Part shown: one piece after another, positions 1 through 8,681 of the stretch
How positions within the stretch are numbered: position 1 is the stretch's first letter
Layout of the letters: each line of letters opens with the position of its first letter
Program-made: the position numbers and the translations under genes
The notes under the pieces: generated by a model
What the model saw: only the letters and a program-made list of their open reading frames with translations
Told to the model about the DNA's origin: nothing
Databases searched by the model: none
Source: Hyphomonadaceae bacterium
Lineage (GTDB): Bacteria; Pseudomonadota; Alphaproteobacteria; Caulobacterales; Hyphomonadaceae
Length of the DNA: 64,000 nt
Assembly (NCBI GenBank): GCA_024743315.1
Contig: JANSWU010000003.1
Coordinates: 310,001-374,000 of the forward strand
Direction of reading: 5' to 3'

Positions 1-603
1 GCGCATAATGGCTCCATTGTGCCGGTGCCGGGACGGGATATCTTTGTTCAGGCCTGGTATCAGGGCGGCATGTCGCTCATCGATTTCACCGATAGCGCCA
101 ACCCGCAGGAGATTGCCTATTTCGATCGCGGACCGATCCACGAAGAGCGCCTCGTTCTGGGCGGGTACTGGTCGACTTATTGGTATGATGGGCGGATTTA
201 TGGCACGGAGATCGTACGCGGGCTCGACGTCTTTGAACTCGCAACCAGTGATCATATCAGCGCCAGCGAGGTCGCAGCCGCTGAAGTCGCTGACCAAGGC
301 GAACTGTTCAATCCGCAACAGCAATTCGAGGTGTCCTGGCCAGAGGCCGATCCCACGGTGGCGCGCGCCTATGTCGATCAGTTGACCCGCAGCGCCGCGC
401 TTTCGAGCGAGGACGCTGACAGCCTTGAGCAATTGCTGATCGATGCCGAAACCGCCATCGCAGCTGGCAATCGTGACCGCAGCCTGCGCCGCGGTCTACG
501 CCGGGCGGCTTCAGATCTCGACACCTCCGACGCTGATGCAATTTCAGCGGCCCGGATGGATAGTCTGGAAGCAACACTTAGGGACATTGCTGGTCGTCTG
601 TAG
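1..603 (+). CDS. LVIVD-type beta-propeller protein, 3' part only
   Basis: The reading frame is open from the first base, so the start lies outside the window and about 200 C-terminal residues are seen. The text GGMSLIDFTDSANPQEIAYF, followed by a second strand-like block ending GLDVFEL, matches the LVIVD repeat pattern (strand, turn, 'I.D..DP..P'), which builds beta-propeller-like surface or secreted proteins of poorly defined function. After the repeats (from about base 250) the chain becomes Ala/Glu/Asp/Arg-rich and helical and ends DIAGRL, which looks like a C-terminal helical tail. No catalytic residues can be named. A strong hairpin follows the stop codon and the next gene is separated by 185 bases, so this gene probably ends its own transcription unit. 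Family assignment is moderately sure; function is unknown. Confidence 0.6.
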   Translation, partial: AHNGSIVPVPGRDIFVQAWYQGGMSLIDFTDSANPQEIAYFDRGPIHEERLVLGGYWSTYWYDGRIYGTEIVRGLDVFELATSDHISASEVAAAEVADQGELFNPQQQFEVSWPEADPTVARAYVDQLTRSAALSSEDADSLEQLLIDAETAIAAGNRDRSLRRGLRRAASDLDTSDADAISAARMDSLEATLRDIAGRL

Positions 604-615
604 TCCGAGTGAAGT

Positions 616-646
616 TGGCCCCGATCAAGCGGCTTGATTGGGGCCA
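616..646 (+). terminator. Hairpin after the propeller gene
   Basis: The arms TGGCCCC-G-ATCAAG and CTTGAT-T-GGGGCCA pair over 14 positions (one G-T) around a 3-nt loop, 13 bases after the stop codon. No U-tract follows, so it may be a Rho-assisted terminator or a 3'-end stabiliser rather than a classical intrinsic terminator. Confidence 0.5.
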
Positions 647-788
647 GCCGCAGCAAAGTCGCTGTTCGCCGCCTGACCTTTTGGCAGCGCGTGGATTGTT
701 CGCGAATTTTCAGGTTCAGGGTTGCGCAACACCCGCTGATCCGTACAGGTCGAGGCGACAAGCCATATAGGACGCCACCAAAGACCTC

Positions 789-2084
789 ATGCTCGACCTG
801 CGCCACAAACCAGACGGCTTGAGTGTGTCTCAGCGTGCACCATCAGATGGCCTACGCATTGCCATCCTCTCCTATCGGTCTGATCCGAAAGTTGGCGGGC
901 AAGGCGTCTATGTTGACTATCTTGCGAGCGCACTGGCGAAAGCCGGCGCCAAAGTGGATGTGATTTCCGGCCCGCCCTACCCACATCTGAGCGGCGATGT
1001 CCGCTTGATCAAATTGCCGTCGCTGGACCTCTATGCGCAACCCAATAACGGACATTATGCGCTTCGCCCAAAGCATTTGCTAAACCCGACCGACACGTAT
1101 GAATATTTCGGGCATCTATCCGGCAAATTCGTTGAACCTTATACGTTCGGCCAGCGCGCTTTTGCTCATTTGAAACGCTCATTGGTCAATTATGATATTG
1201 TTCTCGACAATCAGACCTTGGCGACTGGCATCACCAAAATTGCGACGCGACTTGGCATACCGCTGGCGACCACCATTCATCACCCGATCACGCATGATTT
1301 GAAACTGGCTTTGGAGGCCGCGCCCGATTGGAAACATCGCTGGCTGGTTCGGCGCTGGTATGCGTTCCATCATATGCAAGTCCGAGAAGCGCGAAAGCTG
1401 CACACCATCACCTGCCCTTCTGAACTGGCCAAGGCTGATATTGTTTCCGAGTTTGGCGTCGCGCCGGAGCGCATTCAGCCCATCCCACTTGGCGTTGATC
1501 AAGATACGTTCCGACCGGACCTGACCGTAAAACGCTCGGCGCGTCGAATTATCACAACCGCCAGCGCCGACACGCCGCTCAAAGGCTTGCACATCCTTTT
1601 AGAGGCATATCATCAGCTCTTGCAGTCACATCCCGAGACCGAGCTCATCGTTATTGGTAAACTTCGTAATGGTGCGACCAAGCGTACGATCAGAGACCGT
1701 CAGCTTGATCGACATGTGCAATTCAAAAGCGATCTCAGTCGCGACGCGCTGGCGGACGAGTTCCGCCGTGCCTCGGTTGCCGTGACGCCATCCCTGTATG
1801 AAGGATTTGGCCTCCCGGCGGCCGAGGCTATGAGTTGCGGGACCCCGGTCATTGTCACTGATGGCGGCGCTTTGCCCGAAGTCGCCGGAGATGCCGGGAT
1901 CATTGTCCCCAAGGGCGATGCCGGCGCGCTGGCGAAGGCGATCGGTGACCTCTTTGATGACCCGGATCGCAGCGCGGCGGTCTCGGCCGCGTGCCTCAAA
2001 CGCGCACAAGACAAGTTCAATTGGGAGAAGATCGCGCCAAGATATCTCGCTTTCTTCGAGCAAGCGATTGCGGACCAATGCTGA
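789..2084 (+). CDS. Family 4 glycosyltransferase (GT-B fold)
   Basis: A 431-residue protein of the usual GT4 length. The N-terminal Rossmann half begins LRIAILSYRSDPKVGGQGVY, the acceptor-side glycine-rich loop of GT4 enzymes. The C-terminal half has a donor-site pattern, with SLYEGFGLPAAEAMSCGTPV containing the EGFGLPAAEA variant of the E-x7-E nucleotide-sugar motif, followed by GGALPEVAGDAG. It should transfer a sugar from a nucleotide-activated donor with retention, in the cytosol. Donor and acceptor cannot be read from sequence. The stop overlaps the next methyltransferase start (ATGCTGA), which argues for translational coupling. No strong ribosome site precedes the ATG at 789; a GTG at 825 is an alternative start. 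Together with the next two genes it forms a small biosynthetic unit of unknown product. Confidence 0.85.
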   Translation: MLDLRHKPDGLSVSQRAPSDGLRIAILSYRSDPKVGGQGVYVDYLASALAKAGAKVDVISGPPYPHLSGDVRLIKLPSLDLYAQPNNGHYALRPKHLLNPTDTYEYFGHLSGKFVEPYTFGQRAFAHLKRSLVNYDIVLDNQTLATGITKIATRLGIPLATTIHHPITHDLKLALEAAPDWKHRWLVRRWYAFHHMQVREARKLHTITCPSELAKADIVSEFGVAPERIQPIPLGVDQDTFRPDLTVKRSARRIITTASADTPLKGLHILLEAYHQLLQSHPETELIVIGKLRNGATKRTIRDRQLDRHVQFKSDLSRDALADEFRRASVAVTPSLYEGFGLPAAEAMSCGTPVIVTDGGALPEVAGDAGIIVPKGDAGALAKAIGDLFDDPDRSAAVSAACLKRAQDKFNWEKIAPRYLAFFEQAIADQC

Positions 2085-2794
2085 CCGCCAAGCTGGAACA
2101 TCTCGGCCTGCGACGCGGCGATCGCGTCCTCGATCTCGGATGCGGTGAAGGGCGCCACGTGCACGGCCTGTACATGCTCGGCGAATTTGAGATTTTCGGC
2201 ATTGATCTCGACGAACCATCGCTGGACAGAGCGCGCGAAGGCCTCGCAACTCTTCCCGTTTCAAAAAGCCAGGTCACCTTCGAGACCGGCGACGCAACGG
2301 CCTTGCGGTTCGAGGACGATTTCTTCGATGCGATCATTTGTTCAGAAGTTTTGGAACACTTGCCCAACTATGATGCCGCCCTGGTCGAGATGCGGCGCAT
2401 CTTGAAACCGAGCGGTCGTCTTTGTGTTTCCGTGCCGCATGCCTGGCCCGAACGGATCTGTTGGCAGCTGGCGCCACCGCCGAACGGATATCCCTATCAG
2501 CCGGGCGGTCATATTCGAATATTCGATGAAGTCGACCTCAAGACATCGATCGAACGGCGCGGGTTCAGGATAATCAAGCGCCATCACGCTCACGGCATCC
2601 ACGTTCCTTATTGGTGGTTGAAATGTGCGTTCTGGGAACGCTCGGATGATCATCCCTGGGTAAAAACCTATCATGATTTTCTGGTGTGGGATCTGATGAA
2701 AAAACCCTGGATCACGCGCGCGCTCGACGCGGTCCTATCGCCAGTCATGGGGAAAAGCCTGGTGATGTATTTCGACGCGAAGGCACCGCGCTGA
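2078..2794 (+). CDS. Class I SAM-dependent methyltransferase (Methyltransf_11 type)
   Basis: A 238-residue protein. The chosen ATG at 2078 overlaps the glycosyltransferase stop in the arrangement ATGCTGA; an upstream start at 1991 would lie deep inside that gene. Motif I is DRVLDLGCGEGRHVHGLY (residues about 14-31), the acidic residue that binds the ribose is in FGIDLDEPS, and the motif IV/post-I region is FDAIICSEVLEHLPNY, typical of small-molecule, ubiquinone- or lipid-methylating enzymes. The C-terminal half has Trp/His-rich text (YWWLKCAFWERSDDHPW) that may form the acceptor pocket. It probably methylates the same product as the neighbouring glycosyltransferase, or its lipid carrier. The stop overlaps the next start (TGATG). 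Confidence 0.85.
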   Translation: MLTAKLEHLGLRRGDRVLDLGCGEGRHVHGLYMLGEFEIFGIDLDEPSLDRAREGLATLPVSKSQVTFETGDATALRFEDDFFDAIICSEVLEHLPNYDAALVEMRRILKPSGRLCVSVPHAWPERICWQLAPPPNGYPYQPGGHIRIFDEVDLKTSIERRGFRIIKRHHAHGIHVPYWWLKCAFWERSDDHPWVKTYHDFLVWDLMKKPWITRALDAVLSPVMGKSLVMYFDAKAPR

Positions 2795-3861
2795 TGGATG
2801 GATCATTTAAATCCGATCTGACCCTGGCTCTGCCCGATCTGCAGCCTGCGCTGAAACGGATCCGCGACGTCCAGACCTCCGACGGAGCTATTCCCTGGTT
2901 CGAAAACGGGCCTTGGGATCCATGGAACCATGTCGAAAGTGCCATGGCCTTGACCGTCATGGGGGCGCGCGAAGCGGCTGTCGCAGCGTTTGACTACTTG
3001 CTCCGAACGCAACGCGACGACGGGGCCTGGTTCGGTGAGTATGGCAATACGCTGCCTATGGTCGACCGCGATTATCTCAGCCGCGAACCGGCACCGTCTT
3101 TTCTGGATTCAAATTTCTGTGCTTACCCCGCCGTCGGCGTTGCGCACTATTTACGCGCGACTGACGATTTGGACCAGGTGCGTACCTGGTGGCCGATGAT
3201 CCAAGCAGCGCTCGATTTTGTACTTACGCTGCAACGCACGGATGGCAGTTTCTCCTGGTCTTATGAAGCGATGGGCACGCGCGAAGATGATGCATTGCTG
3301 GCGGGCAACGCTTCCATCGCCAAGAGCCTGGATTGCGGGATTTACCTTGCCACACGCCTAGGCGTACCTTGTGATCCCTGGCGCGGAGCATTGCATAGGC
3401 TCGACACGGCGCTGCGGCACCATCCAGACGTTTTTGATGTACGCGGGCATGGCGCGCGCTTTGCGATGGATTGGTATTATCCGGTTTTGTCCGGCGCGTT
3501 CGCTCGAGTGGACGCCAAAGCACGCCTGGTCGGTGAATGGGACCGTTTCGTCATCGAAGGTGAGGGCTGTCGCTGCGTTTCTGACCAACCCTGGGTGACC
3601 ATGGCGGAGTCGGCAGAACTCGTGCTAGCTTTGTTAAGTGTTGGGGAAAGAGATCAGGCGAGCCGCGTCTTTGAAAGCTTGCACAAGAGCACCGATATGA
3701 ACGGTGTCTACTGGATGGGCTGGCAGCTTGAAGAAGACATTTTCTGGCCGAAAGAACGCCCGGCCTGGACGCAAGCCGCGATCATTCTCGCAGCAGACGC
3801 TTTGTTCGAATATTCTGGAGCGAGTAATTTGTTGACTGAGCGCGTTTCAAAGTCGGCGTAG
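2794..3861 (+). CDS. Alpha/alpha-toroid 'prenyltransferase/squalene-oxidase repeat'-like protein
   Basis: A 355-residue protein whose ATG at 2794 overlaps the methyltransferase stop by one base. It contains repeated Q-x(2-3)-DG-x-(F/W) units: QTSDGAIPWF near residue 28, QRDDGAWFGEY near 75 and QRTDGSFSW near 145. These resemble the QW-type repeats of squalene cyclases and prenyltransferases and suggest an alpha-alpha6 barrel. Neither the DxDD of class II terpene cyclases nor a DDxxD motif is visible, so a cyclase or transferase activity should not be assumed. A glycan-processing or scaffold role is equally possible. The conserved-looking FAMDWYYPVLSGAF around residue 225 may line the active site. 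It ends convergently over 15 bases with the following gene. Confidence 0.6.
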   Translation: MDGSFKSDLTLALPDLQPALKRIRDVQTSDGAIPWFENGPWDPWNHVESAMALTVMGAREAAVAAFDYLLRTQRDDGAWFGEYGNTLPMVDRDYLSREPAPSFLDSNFCAYPAVGVAHYLRATDDLDQVRTWWPMIQAALDFVLTLQRTDGSFSWSYEAMGTREDDALLAGNASIAKSLDCGIYLATRLGVPCDPWRGALHRLDTALRHHPDVFDVRGHGARFAMDWYYPVLSGAFARVDAKARLVGEWDRFVIEGEGCRCVSDQPWVTMAESAELVLALLSVGERDQASRVFESLHKSTDMNGVYWMGWQLEEDIFWPKERPAWTQAAIILAADALFEYSGASNLLTERVSKSA

Positions 3862-4464
3862 GATCCGCAAGCTCAGAACCGCCTGTTCCTCGACAAACAG
3901 GCCCGAGGCGACCGCGCGCTGATAAATCTCATATGGCGGACGCCCACCATCGGCCGGATCGGGGAAGACATCATGGATGGCGAGCACGCCCCCCGGCATC
4001 AGATGCGGCGTCCATCCCCGATAATCGTTCAGTGCATGCTCCATTGTATGGCCACCATCAATGAACAGGAAACTCAGGGGCGTATGCCAGCGCTTGGCAA
4101 TGTCGATCGAGCGTCCAACTACCGGCACCACCGTATCTTCCAGACCTGCGCGCCGGATCGTGTCGCGGAAAAAGGGCAGCGTATCGACCGCGCCAGCAGC
4201 TTCGTCCCAGACCTCTGGATCGAAATATTCCCACCCGGGCTGGTTCTCTTCCGAGCCGCGATGATGATCGATCGAAAACAGGATCTCATCGGCTTCGACA
4301 CAAGCTGCTCCGATATATGTCGCCGACTTTCCACAATAGCCACCGATCTCCAGGCACGGCCCGCGCGGGGCGCATTCGAGCGCCATCTTGTAGAGGAGCG
4401 CGGCTTCCTCATGCGCCAAAAACCCTTTGATTTCGGTCGGATCGATCTTGAGCTTCATGTGCAT
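3847..4464 (-). CDS. Methyltransf_24-type class I methyltransferase
   Basis: A 205-residue protein read from ATG 4464 (ATG 4458 also possible; an upstream start at 4518 adds an unconvincing tail). It has ACLEIGGYCGKSATYIG-like motif I, an acidic SIDHHRGSEENQPGWEYF loop after motif I, and the FLFIDGGHTMEHALNDY block followed by GGVLAIHDVF. This is the typical pattern of the Methyltransf_24/cephalosporin-hydroxylase-like methyltransferases often found in glycan and secondary-metabolite clusters. It faces the three preceding genes tail-to-tail with a 15-base overlap, so it has its own promoter, in the 140 bases left of the GST gene. Its content suggests it belongs to the same pathway. The substrate is unknown. 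Confidence 0.8.
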   Translation of the reverse strand: MHMKLKIDPTEIKGFLAHEEAALLYKMALECAPRGPCLEIGGYCGKSATYIGAACVEADEILFSIDHHRGSEENQPGWEYFDPEVWDEAAGAVDTLPFFRDTIRRAGLEDTVVPVVGRSIDIAKRWHTPLSFLFIDGGHTMEHALNDYRGWTPHLMPGGVLAIHDVFPDPADGGRPPYEIYQRAVASGLFVEEQAVLSLRILRRL

Positions 4465-4603
4465 AGGGCCTCGACGTCTTGTCGCTGGCTTGATGATCGA
4501 GATTGCAAACAAACTCAAGCATACCGCGCCAGATTTGCTGGCTCTGATGTATTGACATTCGACGTGCCATTTATGATCCTCTTACTTGGGAGGACTTTGA
4601 ACA

Positions 4604-5635
4604 ATGCCATCAAACCGACGCTTGGAACTCACCGGCGCGCCAGGATCGCCATATACGCGTAAAATGCTTGGTGTCCTGCGGTATCGGCATCTGCCGTTTT
4701 CAGTTTATTGGGGCGCTGATCGCATCCCGGAGGGCTATCCAGCACCGAAGGTGAGACTGTTGCCGACCTTCTTCTTCCCCGATGGTGAGGATGGCGCGCT
4801 GGCGCCGGTGACCGACTCAACCCCGATCATCCGACGCCTCGAAACCGAGCATGCAGGCCGTTCCGTGATTCCCACAGATCCGGTTCTTCGGTTCCTCAAT
4901 GATCTGATAGAGGACTATGCCGACGAGTGGCTGACCAAGGCCATGTTCCACTTTCGCTGGGCCCATGAAGCCGATTGGCGCAACGCCGCGCCGCTGCTGG
5001 TTTATTGGAGCACCAACACGGCGGCGCCTGAGCAGGCGGAACAATTCGCCGACTATTTCGCCAAGCGCCAGATTGAACGCCTCTATGTGGTCGGGTCCAA
5101 CGACATCACGGCAGAAACCATTGAGACCTCATATGAGCGACTGATTGCAATTCTCGACGCGCTGATTGGCGAAAAAGGCTTCGTTCTCGGTGCCCGCCCG
5201 TCCTCGGCAGATTTCGCGCTATTTGGGCAATTGACCCAACTCGCCATTGTCGAACCAACTTCCGCGGCGATCACGCAACGGGTGTCTTATCGCGTTCGGG
5301 CCTGGGTAGATTTGATGGATGACCTGTCCGGTTTGACCCCGTCCGACGATGACTGGTTCACGCCTGACGAGGCGCGTGCTGCCATATCACCTTTATTGTC
5401 CGAGATCGGGCGCACCTACGCCCCGGCCATGGTCGCAAATGCGCAAGCCGCGATGTCTGGTGAAACCAGCTTCGAAACCGAGATCGATGGCCGCGCCTGG
5501 ACGCAACCGGTGTTTAAATACCAGGCCAAGTGCCTCGGCTGGTTACGCAACGATCATGCGCGCCTGACAGATAATGAGCGCGGCGCCGTCGATGCCATGT
5601 TGGCCGGCTCCGGCTGCGAAATCTTGTTTGAGTGA
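4604..5635 (+). CDS. Glutathione S-transferase family protein
   Basis: A 343-residue protein with a thioredoxin-like GST N-terminal domain (LTGAPGSPYTRKMLGVLRY, residues about 4-22; the Ser-Pro-Tyr region takes the place of the glutathione-activating residue). A helical C-terminal domain follows, with FVLGARPSSADFALFGQLTQ near residue 200, the classical N-capping 'S-x-A-D' element of GST folds. It is longer than a usual GST (about 220), with about 90 extra C-terminal residues including DGRAWTQPVFKYQAKCLGWL. The start follows TTGGGAGGAC, a good ribosome site. It is separated from the sulfatase by 10 bases and is probably co-transcribed with it, suggesting a role in processing the same organic substrate. 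Confidence 0.75.
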   Translation: MPSNRRLELTGAPGSPYTRKMLGVLRYRHLPFSVYWGADRIPEGYPAPKVRLLPTFFFPDGEDGALAPVTDSTPIIRRLETEHAGRSVIPTDPVLRFLNDLIEDYADEWLTKAMFHFRWAHEADWRNAAPLLVYWSTNTAAPEQAEQFADYFAKRQIERLYVVGSNDITAETIETSYERLIAILDALIGEKGFVLGARPSSADFALFGQLTQLAIVEPTSAAITQRVSYRVRAWVDLMDDLSGLTPSDDDWFTPDEARAAISPLLSEIGRTYAPAMVANAQAAMSGETSFETEIDGRAWTQPVFKYQAKCLGWLRNDHARLTDNERGAVDAMLAGSGCEILFE

Positions 5636-5645
5636 GGCAAGCGCA

Positions 5646-7319
5646 ATGTGGAAAAAACTCATCCCGGGGTTGTTGCTGGTCCTGATCGCATTGGGCGTCT
5701 TGGCCTGGTTCAACCGCGCGGCCATCCTGACTCAATTGGTGCTCAACCGCGCGGCCGCAAACAAAATTGACGTTGCCCCTTTCCAGCCGGTGGCATGGCA
5801 GGCCGGTCCTGAAACGGCGCAGATCCCGATCGAGGATCGCCCGCCAAACATCGTTTTCATTCTGTTGGATGATTTCGGCTATAATGACCTGACCACGTTT
5901 GGCGGCGGCGTTGCGGATGGCCGCGTCCCAACCCCGAATATCGATCGCCTTGCCGCGCAAGGCGCAAATTTCACACAGGCCTATTCTGGCACCGGCACAT
6001 GTGCACCGTCTCGGGCCATGTTGATGACTGGTCGCTATCCAACCCGAACAGGGTTTGAGTTCACCCCCATGCCCGCCGGTATGGGGCGGATCGTTTCAAC
6101 CGTCGCCAACGGTATGAACCGCGGGGCCTTGCCGGATATTGTCTATAATTCGGCAGCGAGCGAAGTGGCGGTGCCATATCAGAGCCAGGGATTACCCGGC
6201 TCGGAAGTCACCATCGCGGAAGTCCTGCAAGACCACGATTACCACACCGTCCATATTGGCAAATGGCACCTCGGGCGCGGTGATCAATTTAGTGCAAATG
6301 CGCAAGGCTTTGAAGAAAGCCTGCTCATGCATAGCGGCCTGTATTTGAACGAAGACGATCCGAACGTCGTCAATGCCAAGCTCGACTTCGATCCGATTGA
6401 CAAGTTTCTCTGGGCGAGCATGCAATATGCCGCTTCCTTCAATGGTGGCGCACCGTTTGAGCCCGGCGGCTATCTCACGGATTGGTGGACCGATGAGAGC
6501 CTGAACGTTATCGAGGCGAATAAGAATCGCCCCTTCTTTCTCTACCTTGCGCACTGGGCGCCACATACGCCCTTGCAAGCAACCCAGGAAGACTTCGACG
6601 CTGTTGGCGACATCCAACCTCATCGCTTGCGGGTTTATGCGGCGATGATCCGCGCCTTGGATCGCAGCGTCGGTCGCGTGATGGATAAGCTTGAACAAGA
6701 AGGATTGGCGGAGAACACAATCGTTGTTCTCAGCAGCGATAATGGCGGCGCAGGCTATATCGGCCTGCCTCAGGTCAATGATCCGTTTCGCGGCTTCAAA
6801 ATCACGTTGTTTGAGGGCGGCATTCGCGTTCCGATGCTCGTCAAATGGCCAGCCCAGATCGCACCCGGAACTGTTATCGACACACCGGTCGCACATATCG
6901 ATCTAATGCCAACCCTGGTAGCGGCAGCCGGGGCCGCCCTACCCTCCGATCTCATCATTGATGGCCACGACATGCTGCCACTGGCGACCGGCACCGGTAC
7001 GATTGAACGGCCGAATGACGCTATTTTCTGGCAATCTGGCTTTTATAGAGTTGTTCGTGCGGGCGGATGGAAACTGCAACTCAATGAGCAGCAGGATAAG
7101 GCCTGGCTGTTCGATCTGGTGAATGATCCGACGGAGCAGGACAATCTGGCCGAAATCCGCCCAGACAAGCTCGCTGAGCTTAAAGCGCTCATTGAAACCC
7201 ATCAAGCGAGTGCCGTCAGCCCGCTTTATCCACATACGATTGAGAGCCCTATTCCGATCGATAAAACGGTCGTGCAAGGGATAGAGCCGGAGGATGAATA
7301 TGTCGTCTGGCCCAACTGA
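5646..7319 (+). CDS. Formylglycine-type sulfatase, membrane-anchored or secreted
   Basis: A 557-residue type I sulfatase. The N-terminus MWKKLIPGLLLVLIALGVLA is a hydrophobic signal or anchor, so the enzyme acts outside the cytoplasm. Metal-binding text NIVFILLDDFGYNDL precedes the modification site C-A-P-S-R at Cys119, the C-x-P-x-R motif oxidised to formylglycine, followed by AMLMTGRYPTRTG. HIGKWHLG, HTPL and SSDNGGAGY follow, the usual ligands of the Ca site and sulfate pocket. The C-terminus carries WKLQLN and LFDLVNDPTEQDNLA, the conserved sulfatase tail. The start is the ATG after a GGCAAGCGC leader; earlier starts lie inside the GST gene. It should hydrolyse a sulfate ester of unknown identity. 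No formylglycine-generating enzyme is seen in the window. Confidence 0.9.
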   Translation: MWKKLIPGLLLVLIALGVLAWFNRAAILTQLVLNRAAANKIDVAPFQPVAWQAGPETAQIPIEDRPPNIVFILLDDFGYNDLTTFGGGVADGRVPTPNIDRLAAQGANFTQAYSGTGTCAPSRAMLMTGRYPTRTGFEFTPMPAGMGRIVSTVANGMNRGALPDIVYNSAASEVAVPYQSQGLPGSEVTIAEVLQDHDYHTVHIGKWHLGRGDQFSANAQGFEESLLMHSGLYLNEDDPNVVNAKLDFDPIDKFLWASMQYAASFNGGAPFEPGGYLTDWWTDESLNVIEANKNRPFFLYLAHWAPHTPLQATQEDFDAVGDIQPHRLRVYAAMIRALDRSVGRVMDKLEQEGLAENTIVVLSSDNGGAGYIGLPQVNDPFRGFKITLFEGGIRVPMLVKWPAQIAPGTVIDTPVAHIDLMPTLVAAAGAALPSDLIIDGHDMLPLATGTGTIERPNDAIFWQSGFYRVVRAGGWKLQLNEQQDKAWLFDLVNDPTEQDNLAEIRPDKLAELKALIETHQASAVSPLYPHTIESPIPIDKTVVQGIEPEDEYVVWPN

Positions 7320-7330
7320 GCAAACCGCGC

Positions 7331-8008
7331 ATGGCGTCTAATTTGCAAACTTCGTATACAGATCAAAACAGTGGGACGAATTCGATTGTGTCGACCAAAA
7401 AGCAAACTCCCTGGCCTGAAATAACGGATACATCTGACGACGGGCGGCGCATGCGCAGCGGGCGCAGTCGCCGACAAATCATCGAGGCGATGTTCGATCT
7501 CTTGCGCGAAGGAGATATGACACCGACCGCGGCGGCGGTGGCTGACCGCGCGGGTGTCGGCCTGCGGACCGTCTTCCGGCACTTCGAAGACATGGAAAGC
7601 ATCTTCGAGGAAATGACCGAAGAGTTGAAAGCAGTGACCATGCCGAAAGTTGTCGCCCCGTTCGACGCATCGGACTGGCGTGACCAATTGATCGAACTTG
7701 TGGACCGCAATGCTGAGCTTTGGGAATCGGTTTTCCCGATGCAAGTCGCGCTTGTCTTACGCCGGTTCCAATCGGAATTTCTGCAAAAACAATATCACAG
7801 CGAAGTGCAGCTATTGCGGTCTTCCTTGAAAACCATCTTGCCGAGGAAAGTGGCGCAGAACCGGCACTTGTTCGCGGCCTTTGAAGTCAATTTTACCTTT
7901 GCGACCTGGCGCCGCTTGCGAGAAGACCAAGGGCTCTCGGTCGACAATGGCAAGAAGGCGCTAAAACTAATCATCCGTGCCCTGATCAAAGAAGCCGAAG
8001 CGCTGTGA
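7331..8008 (+). CDS. TetR/AcrR family transcriptional regulator
   Basis: A 225-residue protein with an N-terminal disordered extension of about 45 residues, then a TetR-type helix-turn-helix: RRQIIEAMFDLLREGDMTPT, then AAAVADRAGVGLRTVFRHF (recognition helix ending in V-F-R-H-F, the TetR signature F/Y-x-H/Y-F). The helical C-terminal ligand domain is not informative about the inducer. It lies 11 bases after the sulfatase and precedes a DUF1330-like gene, so it is the obvious candidate local regulator of the sulfatase/GST/isomerase genes on both sides. No operator could be assigned with certainty. Confidence 0.85.
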   Translation: MASNLQTSYTDQNSGTNSIVSTKKQTPWPEITDTSDDGRRMRSGRSRRQIIEAMFDLLREGDMTPTAAAVADRAGVGLRTVFRHFEDMESIFEEMTEELKAVTMPKVVAPFDASDWRDQLIELVDRNAELWESVFPMQVALVLRRFQSEFLQKQYHSEVQLLRSSLKTILPRKVAQNRHLFAAFEVNFTFATWRRLREDQGLSVDNGKKALKLIIRALIKEAEAL

Positions 8009-8057
8009 TCCGACCGCGTTTGCGTGGACGATTTTAAGACGGAACATGGAGCAGAAC

Positions 8058-8681
8058 ATGGCTTATGCAAAACTGATCTGGAGCGCGGTTCTGATCGTTG
8101 CATTTATAGCTTTCTCCGTCTGGTATGGCGGCAATGGAAAACCGATCAGTGCGGCGGAAGGCGCCCGGTTGATGGAACAGTTTGAAACGATCCACGGGGC
8201 GCCCGCGGATGGCGAGGAAAGCTTTGTTCCGAATGTCCGAGAGATGATTGAGAAGGATGATGGCAAAGAGTTCTACGCCGTCAATCTGGAACGCCTAAAA
8301 CCCGGACCAGAAGCACAAGCTGCGGATCGAACCTATGCCGGAATTGTCATGCCGCTCCTGTTTAAACGCGCCAGTCATCCGGTCTTTGTCTCAAATCGTG
8401 TCGGATTGATGCTCGGGGATTATGGTGACCAAGTCGATCGCGTGGCCGTCGTCCGCTATCGCTCCTTGCGCGACATGATCGAGATGGCGTCTGAACCGGC
8501 AATGGTCGAGGGCGGCAGCTATAAGTTTGCTGCGCTTGAGCACACCGAAGTCTTCGTGACGCGGCCGTTTATTTCGTTCATGCAGATCAGGCTGCTAATG
8601 GCCCTGTTTTTAATCGTCATCGGTTTCATGGGGTGGAAAGCGATAGACCTGATGACCGCGAGGCGTCACGCAAACGCTTAG
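8058..8681 (+). CDS. Membrane-anchored protein with a DUF1330-like (dimeric alpha/beta barrel) core
   Basis: About 207 residues. I chose ATG 8058 because GGAG lies 6 bases upstream; ATG 8046 is possible. There are two hydrophobic segments, one at the N-terminus (KLIWSAVLIVAFIAFSVWY) and one at the C-terminus (RLLMALFLIVIGFMGWKAI). Between them a soluble domain includes EFYAVNLERLKP and VAVVRYRSLRDMIEMASEP, which resembles the ferredoxin-like DUF1330/EthD barrel seen also in the gene at 9760-10230. Function is unknown. Position in the sulfatase locus suggests an accessory role in the same degradation pathway. It ends with a 4-base convergent overlap with the next gene. Confidence 0.55.
   Translation: MAYAKLIWSAVLIVAFIAFSVWYGGNGKPISAAEGARLMEQFETIHGAPADGEESFVPNVREMIEKDDGKEFYAVNLERLKPGPEAQAADRTYAGIVMPLLFKRASHPVFVSNRVGLMLGDYGDQVDRVAVVRYRSLRDMIEMASEPAMVEGGSYKFAALEHTEVFVTRPFISFMQIRLLMALFLIVIGFMGWKAIDLMTARRHANA

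Noticed and set aside
2794..3861. Reading the toroid protein as a terpene/squalene cyclase
   Set aside because: QW-like repeats alone are not enough; the DxDD catalytic motif is missing.
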